Shown in pieces: positions 42,160 through 50,179 of a DNA stretch of 64,000 nucleotides. Source of the stretch: ATM1 sp003577165 (lineage in GTDB: Bacteria; Armatimonadota; Fimbriimonadia; Fimbriimonadales; ATM1); NCBI GenBank assembly GCA_030263715.1, contig SZPM01000007.1:45554-109553 (forward strand), written 5' to 3'. Below the pieces are notes generated by a model, which saw only the letters and a list, made by a program, of their open reading frames with translations, did not search any database and had not been told where the DNA came from. The position numbers and the translations under genes are program-made. Within the stretch, counting starts at the first letter, position 1. The number at the start of each line of letters is the position of its first letter.

Positions 42160-42750
42160 TACTGTTATGGAGCCCAGGAGCCCAGGAGCCCAGGAGCCCA
42201 GGAGCCCATCTCTGCCTCGGCGCAGGCCGAGACTGAATCCTTGCGCTGGCTCCTCGCCTGCCTCCTTCTCCTCATAGCCGTGAGCCTCGTGGCACTGGTA
42301 TCGCGTGATGCGTGCAGATCGGCTCCGAACCTCGCATCGAGGTTTTTCGATGAGCGCCTGGATCCGAAACTGGACCAGCCGCTCATGATCGCGGAAACGG
42401 GTCTCCACGGTCGGAGCCTCAAACCGAGCGAGAAGGGCTCTACTCTGTTAGTCGCGGCGGGAAGCTGTGGGTCGTGCAGTTCGAGCAAATTCGATCCCTT
42501 TGCGAAAAAGTGGCACGCGTTTGAGAAGGTTATCGTCGTCTACAACGGCGAAATCTCTCAGGAGGATCGAGCCAAACTCGCAAACTTGCCGAAGAACGTA
42601 GCCGTACTTGAGGACCGCGACGGGCGAATCACAGTCAAGTTGAACGCTCTTTGGTCACCACGGTTCTTCCTTCTCGACCGTGCGGGAAACCTGATTGCCA
42701 AACAGCGTTCCAACGACGAGCTTCCAGCCTTTCTGGAGGTGCAGGAATGA
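42151..42750 (+). CDS. Membrane-anchored CxxC redoxin, probably phase-variable (OFF in this sequence)
   Basis: The long open frame encodes a membrane helix (WLLACLLLLIAVSLVALV) and an extracytoplasmic thioredoxin-like domain with VAAGSCGSCSSSKFDPFAKK, a CGSC redox pair, and a C-terminal PRFFLLDRAGNLIA typical of TlpA-like folds. The leaderless start predicted from the promoter is the ATG at 42167, but that frame stops at 42277 after 36 codons. The redoxin frame is entered at 42151 only through a TTG that overlaps the -10 element. The five 8-bp repeats at the start separate the two frames; four or seven copies would join ATG and redoxin. Its stop overlaps the pilin ATG (ATGA). Confidence 0.7.
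   Translation: MYNYCYGAQEPRSPGAQEPISASAQAETESLRWLLACLLLLIAVSLVALVSRDACRSAPNLASRFFDERLDPKLDQPLMIAETGLHGRSLKPSEKGSTLLVAAGSCGSCSSSKFDPFAKKWHAFEKVIVVYNGEISQEDRAKLANLPKNVAVLEDRDGRITVKLNALWSPRFFLLDRAGNLIAKQRSNDELPAFLEVQE
42169..42208 (+). repeat. Octanucleotide tandem repeat, five perfect copies of GGAGCCCA
   Basis: Five exact head-to-tail copies of an 8-bp unit (40 bp). The first copy begins with the G of the predicted ATG at 42167-42169. Because 8 is not a multiple of 3, gain or loss of one unit shifts the downstream frame. Confidence 0.97.
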
Positions 42751-43283
42751 AACTCCGTGCATTTACATTAGTCGAACTGATCATCGTTCTGTCCATCATG
42801 GCGATCATCACGGCGATCGCATATCCAGTGATCGCCGGAGCGGTCGGTAGGGCAAAGGAATCGCAGTGTATGTCGAACCTCCGGCAGTTCGGAGTGGCGA
42901 TTGAGATGTACCGAAACGATTACGACGGCACCGGCAAATGGGGAACACCCGCTCAGATGGGAATGCCACACCCCTTGTTCACCTTGGTACAAGCAAAGTA
43001 CCTGAGTACTGAACTTCGATGCGGCGGAGTGGATCCCATGCGAGGCGTTCGCGGCCTTTACGCGCAGTTCTGGTGGAGTTACTCGGACACAAATTGGGCG
43101 CGGTATGTGGCCAAGTGGAGCGACCATACAATAGCAATATTTGATACCAATCACCGGAATAGAACCGGCGTATACGCGAGCCCCGTCGCCATTCATCATG
43201 GGATGGGCCTCGCGCTGTCCGGCAATGTTCGCGTGCTTTCCAAACGTGGATCACCGGAGAACCAGTTGTGGTGGCACGAGTGA
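42747..43283 (+). CDS. Type IV pilin-like / pseudopilin protein
   Basis: A 178-residue protein whose N-terminus is a class III pre-pilin leader: MKLRA|FTLVELIIVLSI with the conserved Glu at +5, then a hydrophobic helix and the CMSNLRQ block common in Armatimonadota/planctomycete prepilin-like proteins. The globular part has HPLFTLVQAKYL and a late HHGMGLALSGNVRVLSK resembling the H-X9-DG-type C-terminus. It would be processed by a prepilin peptidase and assembled in a pilus or type II-like pseudopilus. It is translationally coupled to the redoxin through ATGA. Confidence 0.85.
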   Translation: MKLRAFTLVELIIVLSIMAIITAIAYPVIAGAVGRAKESQCMSNLRQFGVAIEMYRNDYDGTGKWGTPAQMGMPHPLFTLVQAKYLSTELRCGGVDPMRGVRGLYAQFWWSYSDTNWARYVAKWSDHTIAIFDTNHRNRTGVYASPVAIHHGMGLALSGNVRVLSKRGSPENQLWWHE

Positions 43284-43317
43284 GTTCACGGCAAATATCT
43301 GACGAGGAGATGACATA

Positions 43318-43662
43318 GTGAAACAATCGAAGTTCAAATACGGGTTGAAGAGAATCTTCGCAGTCGCGACGCTGGAGACGCTTGCGCTCGGAGGAGTCGT
43401 AGCCACGTGTAACTGGGGCTATTTCTTCAATGATTGCGTCGGTTACGGTTGCCCCATGGACTGTTGGGAGTCCGACCGAAGCAGTATTGCAAGCTCGTGC
43501 TGTGACAATCCGGGCGTCAATTGCTACCAGTGCAACTTCCAGACCATTTGGTGCACTGACGGTAGTGCTCCGTGCTCAAACGGCCTGGCGATGTCTCGCT
43601 ACTATTATCTGGGAGGAGAAGTGGAGTGCGTGGCATCCTCCCTGACGTGCGAGCACGTCTGA
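43318..43662 (+). CDS. Exported 12-cysteine peptide of unknown function
   Basis: A 114-residue protein from a GTG with GAGGAG 8 nt upstream. A basic N-terminus (MKQSKFKYGLKRIF) leads into a hydrophobic segment ending near GGVVAT, a likely signal peptide. The remaining ~80 residues hold 12 cysteines, including YGCPMDCW, SSCCDNPG and CYQCNF, enough for six disulfides. It sits between a pseudopilin and an anchored protein and behind a CxxC redoxin that could form or shuffle those disulfides. I recognise no family. Bacteriocin-like, adhesive or electron-carrying roles are all possible. Confidence 0.75.
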   Translation: MKQSKFKYGLKRIFAVATLETLALGGVVATCNWGYFFNDCVGYGCPMDCWESDRSSIASSCCDNPGVNCYQCNFQTIWCTDGSAPCSNGLAMSRYYYLGGEVECVASSLTCEHV

Positions 43663-43688
43663 TTGTTAGGGGCAAAGCGAGCGGTTGA

Positions 43689-44312
43689 ATGCGTGTGCTT
43701 CTAATCGTCGGCGTACTAGCAGCCCTAGCGGTACTCGTGGTGATGCTCCTGCCGAAGAGGACACTTGAGCAACAAGCATCCGACTTGGTTCAGGCTCTCC
43801 TGGCTGGCGACACGGATGTGCTTTGGGAGCGTAGTGTCGAGAAGCTTCGCGGCGACTCAGGCCTAACGAAGGAAACGTATGCGCGCCTTTACCGAGAGCT
43901 TGTTGCACCCCGCATGATCGGCTGGAAACCCGCAGGACCGGCCGACTCGGTAAGCGATGGCAGCGAGGCGTATGGAAGCCATGGAGTTGTGATGCGTCAC
44001 GCGAACGGACGCGAGTTCGTGTTGGCTTGGAATGCGTTCGATTCGGGTGAAGGGGCAGGCCTGATCTGTGCTACAGAAATCCTCCCAAAGGCGTGGGTGA
44101 TGGATTACCTGGCGTCCGGCGAAGACCTTAGTGTGAGTGGCTCAATCTCGCTCGCCAAGTACCTGGGTTTGAAGGCCGACCTGCTGAAGCTTCGCCAAAT
44201 CGGCCTCAAAGGTTCTGTCCCGCTTGACGCATCGCAGCCGATCAAGCCGCTCGATGCCTGGCTTGCCGATCTCGCCGAGCGCTCGAAGCATCTGCGGCCC
44301 GCATCGAACTGA
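43689..44312 (+). CDS. Membrane-anchored protein of unknown function, last gene of the redoxin-pilin locus
   Basis: A 207-residue protein with an N-terminal helix (VLLIVGVLAALAVLVVMLLP) and a ~180-residue extracytoplasmic domain. The first part (LEQQASDLVQALLAGDTDVLWERS) resembles NTF2/DUF4878-like openings, but I cannot assign it. It follows the Cys-rich peptide gene by 26 nt and precedes a hairpin, so it probably ends the transcript. Confidence 0.7.
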   Translation: MRVLLIVGVLAALAVLVVMLLPKRTLEQQASDLVQALLAGDTDVLWERSVEKLRGDSGLTKETYARLYRELVAPRMIGWKPAGPADSVSDGSEAYGSHGVVMRHANGREFVLAWNAFDSGEGAGLICATEILPKAWVMDYLASGEDLSVSGSISLAKYLGLKADLLKLRQIGLKGSVPLDASQPIKPLDAWLADLAERSKHLRPASN

Positions 44313-44349
44313 TTAGGCGAACGGGCGATCGGCGAGATCAACTCGCATA

Positions 44350-44390
44350 GGGCCCGGGCGGAGCCAGTGTCTCCCCCCCGGCTCGGGCCC
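44350..44390 (+). terminator. GC-rich hairpin ending the redoxin-pilin locus
   Basis: GGGCCCG (44350-44356) pairs with CGGGCCC (44384-44390), with GAGCC/GGCTC extending the inner stem. No T-tract follows. Confidence 0.5.
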
Positions 44391-44662
44391 GGTCCCAGTG
44401 TCAGCCGAGGGTGAGGCGTGCCGTGGACCCGGTCTGCCTCCATCGGAGGGACCAGAACCTCACGGTTCCCCGGGTGTGCACGCGTACGGAGCTCTCGCTC
44501 AGTAGGCGATCCGGTTGCGCATGCATACCAGGAACAAAACCTTGAAACATCGGGGAGCATGGTCTGAAGACTTGTGCGAATTAAGCGAACCGAAAGGTCC
44601 AACGTGGGTTCGTAGCGACGGCGCGACGCCGGTGGCCAGCCTCCGAAAGGTCAGGAGACCAG
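44391..44662 (+). other. Non-coding, structure-rich stretch before the adenosyltransferase gene
   Basis: No supported ORF. Short inverted repeats are frequent, for example GAACC-TCAC-GGTTC near 44455-44470, CGGCG-CGA-CGCCG near 44619-44631, and GGTC-AGGA-GACC at 44649-44660. The last resembles the B12 box, but a promoter lies after it, so a cobalamin riboswitch is unlikely. The stretch may encode an unassigned RNA or be simple spacer. Confidence 0.4.
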
Positions 44663-44674
44663 TAAACTCACTCC

Positions 44675-45226
44675 GTGGCGCGGATCTATACGAGGTCGGG
44701 AGACAAGGGCGAAACCGGGCTCATCGGAGGCGGAAGGACCTCGAAGGCAGACGACCGGATCGAGGCGATCGGGGCCGTGGACGAAACGAACGCCGCCATC
44801 GGCGTCGTGCGCGCGGCCAGCGGCCCGCCGGAGCCGGGAGACTTCTTCGAGTGGATTCAGAACCGCCTGTTCGCGGTCGGCAGCGCGCTCGCTTCCCCGA
44901 CCGGCGTGGTGGAGGGAGTGCCCGATGTGGGAGAGGAAGATGCTTCGAGAATCGAGTCGGAGATCGACCGACTCGAGCAGGCTCTGCCCCCGCTCCGCAA
45001 CTTCATCCTCCCAGGCGGGACCGAGGCCGCAGCCCACGCGCACCTCGCAAGAACCGTTTGTAGAAGGGCCGAGAGGGCCGTGGTCCGGCTGCAGGCGTCG
45101 GGCGGCGCCCCGGCCGGTGCGGTAACCTTTCTTAATCGCCTCTCGGACTACTTGTTCGTGCTTGCCCGAACCCTCAACCACCGGGCGGGCGTCAAAGAGG
45201 CGGAGTGGAGGCCTAAGTCCGAATGA
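44675..45226 (+). CDS. PduO-type ATP:cob(I)alamin adenosyltransferase
   Basis: Converts cob(I)alamin and ATP to adenosylcobalamin. The 183-residue product has the family's ARIYTRSGDKGETGLIGGGR start, DETNAAIG, and the C-terminal RLSDYLFVLARTLNHRAG with the conserved catalytic Arg region. The GTG start has no ribosome binding site; TAAACT ends 6 nt upstream, indicating a leaderless transcript. Its stop overlaps the next start (ATGA). No B12-dependent enzyme or other cobalamin gene is adjacent. Confidence 0.93.
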   Translation: MARIYTRSGDKGETGLIGGGRTSKADDRIEAIGAVDETNAAIGVVRAASGPPEPGDFFEWIQNRLFAVGSALASPTGVVEGVPDVGEEDASRIESEIDRLEQALPPLRNFILPGGTEAAAHAHLARTVCRRAERAVVRLQASGGAPAGAVTFLNRLSDYLFVLARTLNHRAGVKEAEWRPKSE

Positions 45227-45987
45227 TCGTAGCCCTAACTTGCGCAGCAGCCGCCCTGATGGCGCCCCAGGCCAGCAAGGGGCCGGAGATCTTCAACAAG
45301 ATGCTCCAACGCTACTACGCGGCCAACACCGTCAAGGGCACGTTCGAACTCGTGCAGACGGCCGTGGGCTCCGAGACCGCCAAGGTTCGCGTTGCGACAA
45401 GCCTGCAGGTGGCCAAGCCGAACAAGGTCTTCCTCGAACAGGTTCGAATTCCACGCTCCACCGAACCGGAAGTGCGAAATCATTTCTCCGCGGTTTCCGA
45501 TGGACAGCAGATCAGTTACACCGTCCCCCGCGACATGCTGCCGTTCGGATCGCGGGATCGCGTCTGGGAGGCCGCCCCCCCCACGATCAGCCAGTGCCTC
45601 GACATGGTCGTCCCCTTGACCATAGACAGAAGCCTTCCTCTCGCTGTCTCGTTCTATAACGTGTACGAGATCAACGAATTCAGCAAAAAGGTCAGCGCGC
45701 TGCAGTTCGTGGATGAAACGAACTACGACGGAAAGTCTGCCTACAGGCTGAAGGCCGACTACGCGATCATGAACGTGAAAGTGGGTTCGAGCGTTCAGCC
45801 GGTGCGCATTCCCGCTTACATCTTCATTGACAAGGAATACAACCTCATTGGCATCGCGTATGAAGAAACGATCGCGCAGGAGAACCTGAGGGTCAAGATC
45901 ACGAGCCAATGGGTGGTGCGGCTCACTGTGGACGGCCCTGTTGACGCGGCGCTGTTCGTCGTTCCAAAGACGTCCGCGGATCGCTAA
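45223..45987 (+). CDS. Exported LolA-like / DUF2092-type protein
   Basis: A 254-residue protein with a short signal peptide (MIVALTCAAAALMAPQAS) and a beta-rich domain: ILNKMLQRYYAANTVKGTFELVQ-type opening, then alternating strands and KSAYRLKADY, IFIDKEYNLIGIAYEE near the end. The fold resembles LolA/LolB and the DUF2092 group, which bind lipids or lipoproteins in the periplasm. Its start overlaps the adenosyltransferase stop. A lipid-carrier role is inference from fold resemblance. Confidence 0.65.
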   Translation: MIVALTCAAAALMAPQASKGPEIFNKMLQRYYAANTVKGTFELVQTAVGSETAKVRVATSLQVAKPNKVFLEQVRIPRSTEPEVRNHFSAVSDGQQISYTVPRDMLPFGSRDRVWEAAPPTISQCLDMVVPLTIDRSLPLAVSFYNVYEINEFSKKVSALQFVDETNYDGKSAYRLKADYAIMNVKVGSSVQPVRIPAYIFIDKEYNLIGIAYEETIAQENLRVKITSQWVVRLTVDGPVDAALFVVPKTSADR

Positions 45988-46460
45988 CTCCGTTTGCCCA
46001 ATCGGCAGACGATTTCCCACTCCTCGTTCGTCACCGGCGTGATGCTGAGGCGATTGCCGCGCTTCGTGACGACCATCCCCTCCAGTCCAGGTGTCGCTTT
46101 GAGTTCTGCGAGGGGGACCAGCCGGTCGAACTTCTTGAGGGGCCGGATGTCCACCATCAGCCATCGCGGGTTCTTGGGATCGCTCTTCGGATCGAAATTC
46201 TCCGACGCCGGATCGAACTGCGTCGGGTCGGGCTTTGCTGCGCTCACGATCTCCGCCGTGCCGACGATCCCCGGCTCGGGGCAGCTGCTGTGATAGAAAA
46301 GCACCAGGTCCCCCACCGACATCTCATCGCGCATCATGTTTCGAACCTGATAACTCCTCACTCCGTCCCAATGGCCGACGCCTGACGGCTCAGCGAGAAG
46401 GTCGTCGTAGGAGTAGCAATTCGGCTCAGACTTGAACAGCCATTTGCGTGATGGCGCCAC
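45984..46460 (-). CDS. EVE-domain protein
   Basis: A 158-residue single EVE domain (PUA-like fold), which in characterised members binds modified bases in DNA or RNA. Diagnostic blocks are KWLFKSEPNCYSYDDL, GVRSYQVRNMMRDEMSVGDLVLFYHS and NPRWLMVDIRPLKKF, and the binding-pocket residues look kept. The GTG start at 46460 has no ribosome binding site; TACAAA ends 7 nt upstream, so it is probably leaderless. It converges on the LolA-like gene with a 4-bp overlap. Confidence 0.92.
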   Translation of the reverse strand: MAPSRKWLFKSEPNCYSYDDLLAEPSGVGHWDGVRSYQVRNMMRDEMSVGDLVLFYHSSCPEPGIVGTAEIVSAAKPDPTQFDPASENFDPKSDPKNPRWLMVDIRPLKKFDRLVPLAELKATPGLEGMVVTKRGNRLSITPVTNEEWEIVCRLGKRS

Positions 46461-46501
46461 GTTTGAGTTTGTACCCTCTCGCTCCCGTCGGTGACCGCGT
46501 C

Positions 46502-46507
46502 TATAAT
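46502..46507 (+). promoter_or_regulatory. -10 element of a leaderless acyl-CoA dehydrogenase transcript
   Basis: Perfect TATAAT ending 7 nt before the ATG at 46515, with no Shine-Dalgarno sequence. The divergent EVE gene has its own TACAAA at 46468-46473. Confidence 0.65.
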
Positions 46508-46514
46508 CCGCGCG

Positions 46515-48167
46515 ATGTCGACGGGATCAAGCGCATCGGCGCGCGCAACAGGCTGCGAGTTCTTGCTGCGTGCGCCGCTCGGAGTCCAGACCCCGGAAGA
46601 CTTCGACGCCGATGTTCGCCTGATGGCCGACGCAGCCCTCCAGTTCGCGCGGGGCGAAGTGATGCCGGTCTTGGATCGCCTCGATGCGCAGGAAGAGGGC
46701 CTAATGATGTCTCTCCTCAAGAAGGCCTGCGATCTCGGCTTTGGCGCCGTCGACTCACCGGCAGAATTTGGAGGCCTGGGACAGCCGAAGGCGGTCGCGA
46801 CGCGCGTCCTCGAGATGTTGAGTCCCAACGGGAGTTTCGCAACGACCATGGGCGTGCACTCGGGAGTGGGCCAGACTCCCATCGCGCTGTTCGGAACAGA
46901 CGAACAGAAACGACGATACATCCCCCCCCTGGCGCGTGGTGACTACATGGGCGCGTATGCGCTCAGCGAACCGAACAGCGGCTCGGATGCTCTCAGCGTC
47001 TCCTGCCGAGCGACCCTGACACCCGACGGGGCGAATTGGAAGTTGAACGGCACGAAGATGTGGATTTCGAACGCGAAGTGGGCCGGCTCGTTCATCGTGT
47101 TCGCGAAGGTGGAGGGCGAGCGCTTCACGGCGTTCATCGTCGAACGAGAACATCCCGGTGTGTCCGTGTCGGCAGAAGAGCACAAGATGGGCCTCAAGGG
47201 GAGTTCGACTGCGCGACTGGTGTTAGACGGCGCGGAGATTCCGCGAGACAACACGCTTTATGAAGTCGGCGAGGGACATCGCGTCGCCCTCAACACCTTG
47301 AACTTGGGTCGCTGCAAGTTGGCCGCCATGGCGCTCGGCCAAGCGAGAGAGGCGATTCATCAGACGGCGAAATACGCGAGGGAGAGACGGCAATTCGGAA
47401 GGAGCATCTCCGAATTCGGGTTGATTCGAGACAAACTCGCGAGGATGGCGTCGAACGTGTTCGCCGCGGAGAGCATGCTCTATCGGACGGTCGGCTGCAT
47501 TGACGACGCGTTCGCCGCGGTCGATCCGTCGAAGGGAAACGTCGCGGAGCAGAACCGTCGCGCCGCGGAGGAGTTCGCCGTCGAGTGCTCGCTCGTCAAG
47601 GTCTTCGCCACGGAAGCGCTCGGCCACTGCGTGGATGAGGCAATTCAAGTGCACGGAGGATTCGGATTCACGGAGGAGTTCCCTGTAGCAAGGCTGTATC
47701 GCGACGCACGCGTCATGCGAATCTACGAGGGCACGAACGAAATCAACCGTCTCTTTGCGTTCAATCGCCTCGCGACGAAGGGCGGCCTGAACGCCGCGCT
47801 GGATGCCGAGCCCACCACGGCCGCCGGCGCGCTGTTCCGGCACGCCGCGATGGCGGCCACGAAACTCGACACGCGAACGCAGCAGGTCGATGCCGGCCTC
47901 TCCGACCTCCTGGCTCTCACCTACGCCCAGCAGTCGGTCATCTCCCGCGCGGACCGAATGGAAGCGTCTCGCCATCCGCGCTCCGAATTTGCTCGCGCGT
48001 GCGCCGATTACTTCTCCTTTTTGGCGGGGGTGGCCGCCTATTCGCGGGCGGCCGAAGTCTGCGCCCGCGTCGGCGGCGAGCCTCCCGTCACCCCGGAACT
48101 TCACGGGGTTGGCAGCGACGACCGCATCGCGGCGGCCGTGTTGGAGGGATCGCAATATCCGCTTTAG
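46515..48167 (+). CDS. Acyl-CoA dehydrogenase family protein
   Basis: A 550-residue FAD enzyme that oxidises acyl-CoA thioesters to enoyl-CoA in beta-oxidation. The N-terminal and middle domains carry YALSEPNSGSDALS and KMWISNAKWAG. The C-terminal domain has RRQFGRSISEFGLIRDKLARM, QVHGGFGFTEEFPVARLYRDARV and IYEGTNEINR, whose Glu is the likely catalytic base. About 130 extra residues after this resemble the C-terminal extension of VLCAD-like dehydrogenases. The start at 46515 is fixed by the TATAAT 7 nt upstream. Confidence 0.92.
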   Translation: MSTGSSASARATGCEFLLRAPLGVQTPEDFDADVRLMADAALQFARGEVMPVLDRLDAQEEGLMMSLLKKACDLGFGAVDSPAEFGGLGQPKAVATRVLEMLSPNGSFATTMGVHSGVGQTPIALFGTDEQKRRYIPPLARGDYMGAYALSEPNSGSDALSVSCRATLTPDGANWKLNGTKMWISNAKWAGSFIVFAKVEGERFTAFIVEREHPGVSVSAEEHKMGLKGSSTARLVLDGAEIPRDNTLYEVGEGHRVALNTLNLGRCKLAAMALGQAREAIHQTAKYARERRQFGRSISEFGLIRDKLARMASNVFAAESMLYRTVGCIDDAFAAVDPSKGNVAEQNRRAAEEFAVECSLVKVFATEALGHCVDEAIQVHGGFGFTEEFPVARLYRDARVMRIYEGTNEINRLFAFNRLATKGGLNAALDAEPTTAAGALFRHAAMAATKLDTRTQQVDAGLSDLLALTYAQQSVISRADRMEASRHPRSEFARACADYFSFLAGVAAYSRAAEVCARVGGEPPVTPELHGVGSDDRIAAAVLEGSQYPL

Positions 48168-48238
48168 GAATCCGCGCCCCCGGTCGTCGGGATGAGGGCC
48201 GCGTCGGTTTCGGCACGCTTTTTGCTGCGAGGTTTGGC

Positions 48239-48547
48239 GTGCTGCGAGCGCGTCCGCCCGTTCCCGTGCTGTTGCTGATGGCCGTCGGCCTGTCGGACCT
48301 CGTCCTGACGGCGGTCCTGTACGAATTCGGGCTGATCGTCGAACTCAACCCACTTATGCGTCCCCTGATCCAGTCGAGCACCCTGCTTTTCGTGGCGGTG
48401 AAGTTCGCAACGCTGGCTGCTGCTTACGTCGGACTCCAAGCGTACGGGCGCATCGAGCCGGTTTTCGTTCGCCGCGCCGCTTGGATCGGCACGATCGCCT
48501 ACGTCGTCTTGTGGGTCGGCTGGGTGGCTGGCGCGCACCTCGGCTGA
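48239..48547 (+). CDS. DUF5658-like small membrane protein
   Basis: A 102-residue protein with about three membrane helices. LSDLVLTAVLYEFG then LIVELNPLMRPLIQ and LLFVAVKFATLAAAYVGL match the DUF5658 group of uncharacterised membrane proteins. The GTG at 48239 has GAGG upstream; the frame stays open into the preceding gene, so the start is approximate. It is followed 27 nt later by the LptD-like gene. Confidence 0.65.
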   Translation: MLRARPPVPVLLLMAVGLSDLVLTAVLYEFGLIVELNPLMRPLIQSSTLLFVAVKFATLAAAYVGLQAYGRIEPVFVRRAAWIGTIAYVVLWVGWVAGAHLG

Positions 48548-48574
48548 TTCGGGGTCGCGAGTAAACTCCGCCCC

Positions 48575-50179
48575 ATGCTCCCGCCTGTCCAGGCGCTCCC
48601 GCCTGCCCTCGTATGGGAGTGTGTTCACCGGCCCGCGCTGGTAATCCCCCAAGACCGTCCCAGACTCGAACTGCGAGATCCGGACCGGCCGGAAGGACCG
48701 CCGGTCATCGTGGAGTTCGACAAGATGACGTGGGACGCCGCCGAGCGCATCCATCGCCTCTCCGGAAACGTCGTCGCCACTTATGAAACCCTACGGCTCA
48801 CGTCGGCCGAAGCCGAAATTGACGACACCAAGAAGATCGCGAGATTCCGCACCGGCGTAACCGTCGTCGAACCAGATTTGGGAACGCTCAGCGCCGAGGA
48901 GATCACGATTCGGTACGCGAAGACCGCGGAGGGGGGGCAAGAGGGTATCGCGACGGGCATCGTGATGGACGTGTTCGAAGGTCACTTCGAAGCCACGGAA
49001 CTTCGGATGCGGCAGGGAAGATTCGAGATGCGCGGCGCGAAGATCACGATGTGCGACCGCGAGAATCCGGACTTCTTGATCGGCATCGACAGGATCAGTG
49101 TCGTCCCGGAACGGAATGCGTTCGCTCGCGACGCCTATTTACAGTTGGGGCGAAGCGTGAGAGTGCCGGTGCCGTTCTTCAACGTCGGCCTGAATCCACA
49201 GCAGACCGGCTTTCAGTTGCCGCAGCCCGACATGGGAGAGAACTTCGAGTTGGGCTATCGCTGGAGAAACGTCCTCCAACTCAGTTCCCAGAGCGCGTTT
49301 CTCTATGAACAGAACGGCAAGTTGGACGAAGAGCCGTATGTGAACGCGCAACTCGCCGTGACGACGAAACTGCGAAAAGGCTCGGAGGCGAAGCGCATGA
49401 TCGCGATTCGCAACGAGGACCGGGAGCGGTTTCTCAACGGATATTGGGACAACGTCACCACCTTGACTCCGGAGCAGGAGGCGGAGTCGCTGTCGCAGGA
49501 CGAGATCGACTTCTTCGTCGGCAGAACGACGAACTTTCGAACGTCTGCCCGGCCGGGGGACCGAGAGCGGATGGAAAGAGAGTGGTATGTCGGAGCCCAA
49601 GCCGCCGGCGATTTCGGCGGCCTGCTTGCGCAAGCCAACATTCGATACGGCTCGATTCGAAGCCGCGACACCCTCATCGAGGACGAGAGGTTTGAGGCGT
49701 TCTCCACCCTGCTCCTTCCCGAGTGGCCCCTCTCGGACGGACTGTCGCTTCGGGTGCGGGCGGACGCGGCGGCGTTCGCAGGGGAGGCGTCGGCCTACGG
49801 CTGGGTGCGGCCCATGGTGGGCCTCATTAGCAGGCCAAGGCCAGGGATCACGTTCAGCCTCGGCTATTTCCAGGCCGTCGACTTCGGCGACGCGCTGTTC
49901 AACGCCGACCGCCTGTATTCGGAGCACGGGCTCCACTTTCGCGCGGACTTCGACCTTCCAGCAACCGACATCTCCCTGCTCCTCAAATACGACTTCGACA
50001 AAGCGGACCTGTACGACGTAGAAGTATCCGTGGGGCAAGTCGCGCACTGCATCCGGCCGTTCGTCACGTACCGAAAGTTCCCCGGATCGTTCCAGTTCGG
50101 CTTCACTTTGCGCGCCGACAAGCTCTTCGACGCACTGAAGAGGAAATCCGCGAAGCAATCCGGGAGCGACGGAGAGTGA
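48575..50179 (+). CDS. LptD/OstA-like outer-membrane assembly protein
   Basis: A 534-residue protein with an LptA/OstA-like N-terminal half (VIVEFDKMTWDAAERIHRLSGNVVATYE, then TSAEAEIDDTKKIARF) followed by KITMCDRENPDFLIG and a beta-strand-rich C-terminal region that resembles a small LptD barrel. LptD inserts lipopolysaccharide into the outer leaflet, so this supports a diderm envelope. The signal peptide is not clear from the proline-rich N-terminus. The ATG has TAAACT ending 7 nt upstream and no ribosome binding site. Its last codons overlap the next gene (GTGA). Confidence 0.7.
   Translation: MLPPVQALPPALVWECVHRPALVIPQDRPRLELRDPDRPEGPPVIVEFDKMTWDAAERIHRLSGNVVATYETLRLTSAEAEIDDTKKIARFRTGVTVVEPDLGTLSAEEITIRYAKTAEGGQEGIATGIVMDVFEGHFEATELRMRQGRFEMRGAKITMCDRENPDFLIGIDRISVVPERNAFARDAYLQLGRSVRVPVPFFNVGLNPQQTGFQLPQPDMGENFELGYRWRNVLQLSSQSAFLYEQNGKLDEEPYVNAQLAVTTKLRKGSEAKRMIAIRNEDRERFLNGYWDNVTTLTPEQEAESLSQDEIDFFVGRTTNFRTSARPGDRERMEREWYVGAQAAGDFGGLLAQANIRYGSIRSRDTLIEDERFEAFSTLLLPEWPLSDGLSLRVRADAAAFAGEASAYGWVRPMVGLISRPRPGITFSLGYFQAVDFGDALFNADRLYSEHGLHFRADFDLPATDISLLLKYDFDKADLYDVEVSVGQVAHCIRPFVTYRKFPGSFQFGFTLRADKLFDALKRKSAKQSGSDGE

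Noticed and set aside
42167..42277. A 36-residue Pro/Arg/Ser-rich protein from the leaderless ATG.
   Set aside because: It is the OFF-frame read-through of the octanucleotide repeat; its composition reflects the repeat and the wrong frame of the redoxin.
44600..44675. Cobalamin riboswitch before the adenosyltransferase: GGTCAGGAGACC resembles the B12 box.
   Set aside because: The upstream conserved core is missing, and TAAACT 6 nt before the GTG indicates that transcription starts at the codon, downstream of the motif.
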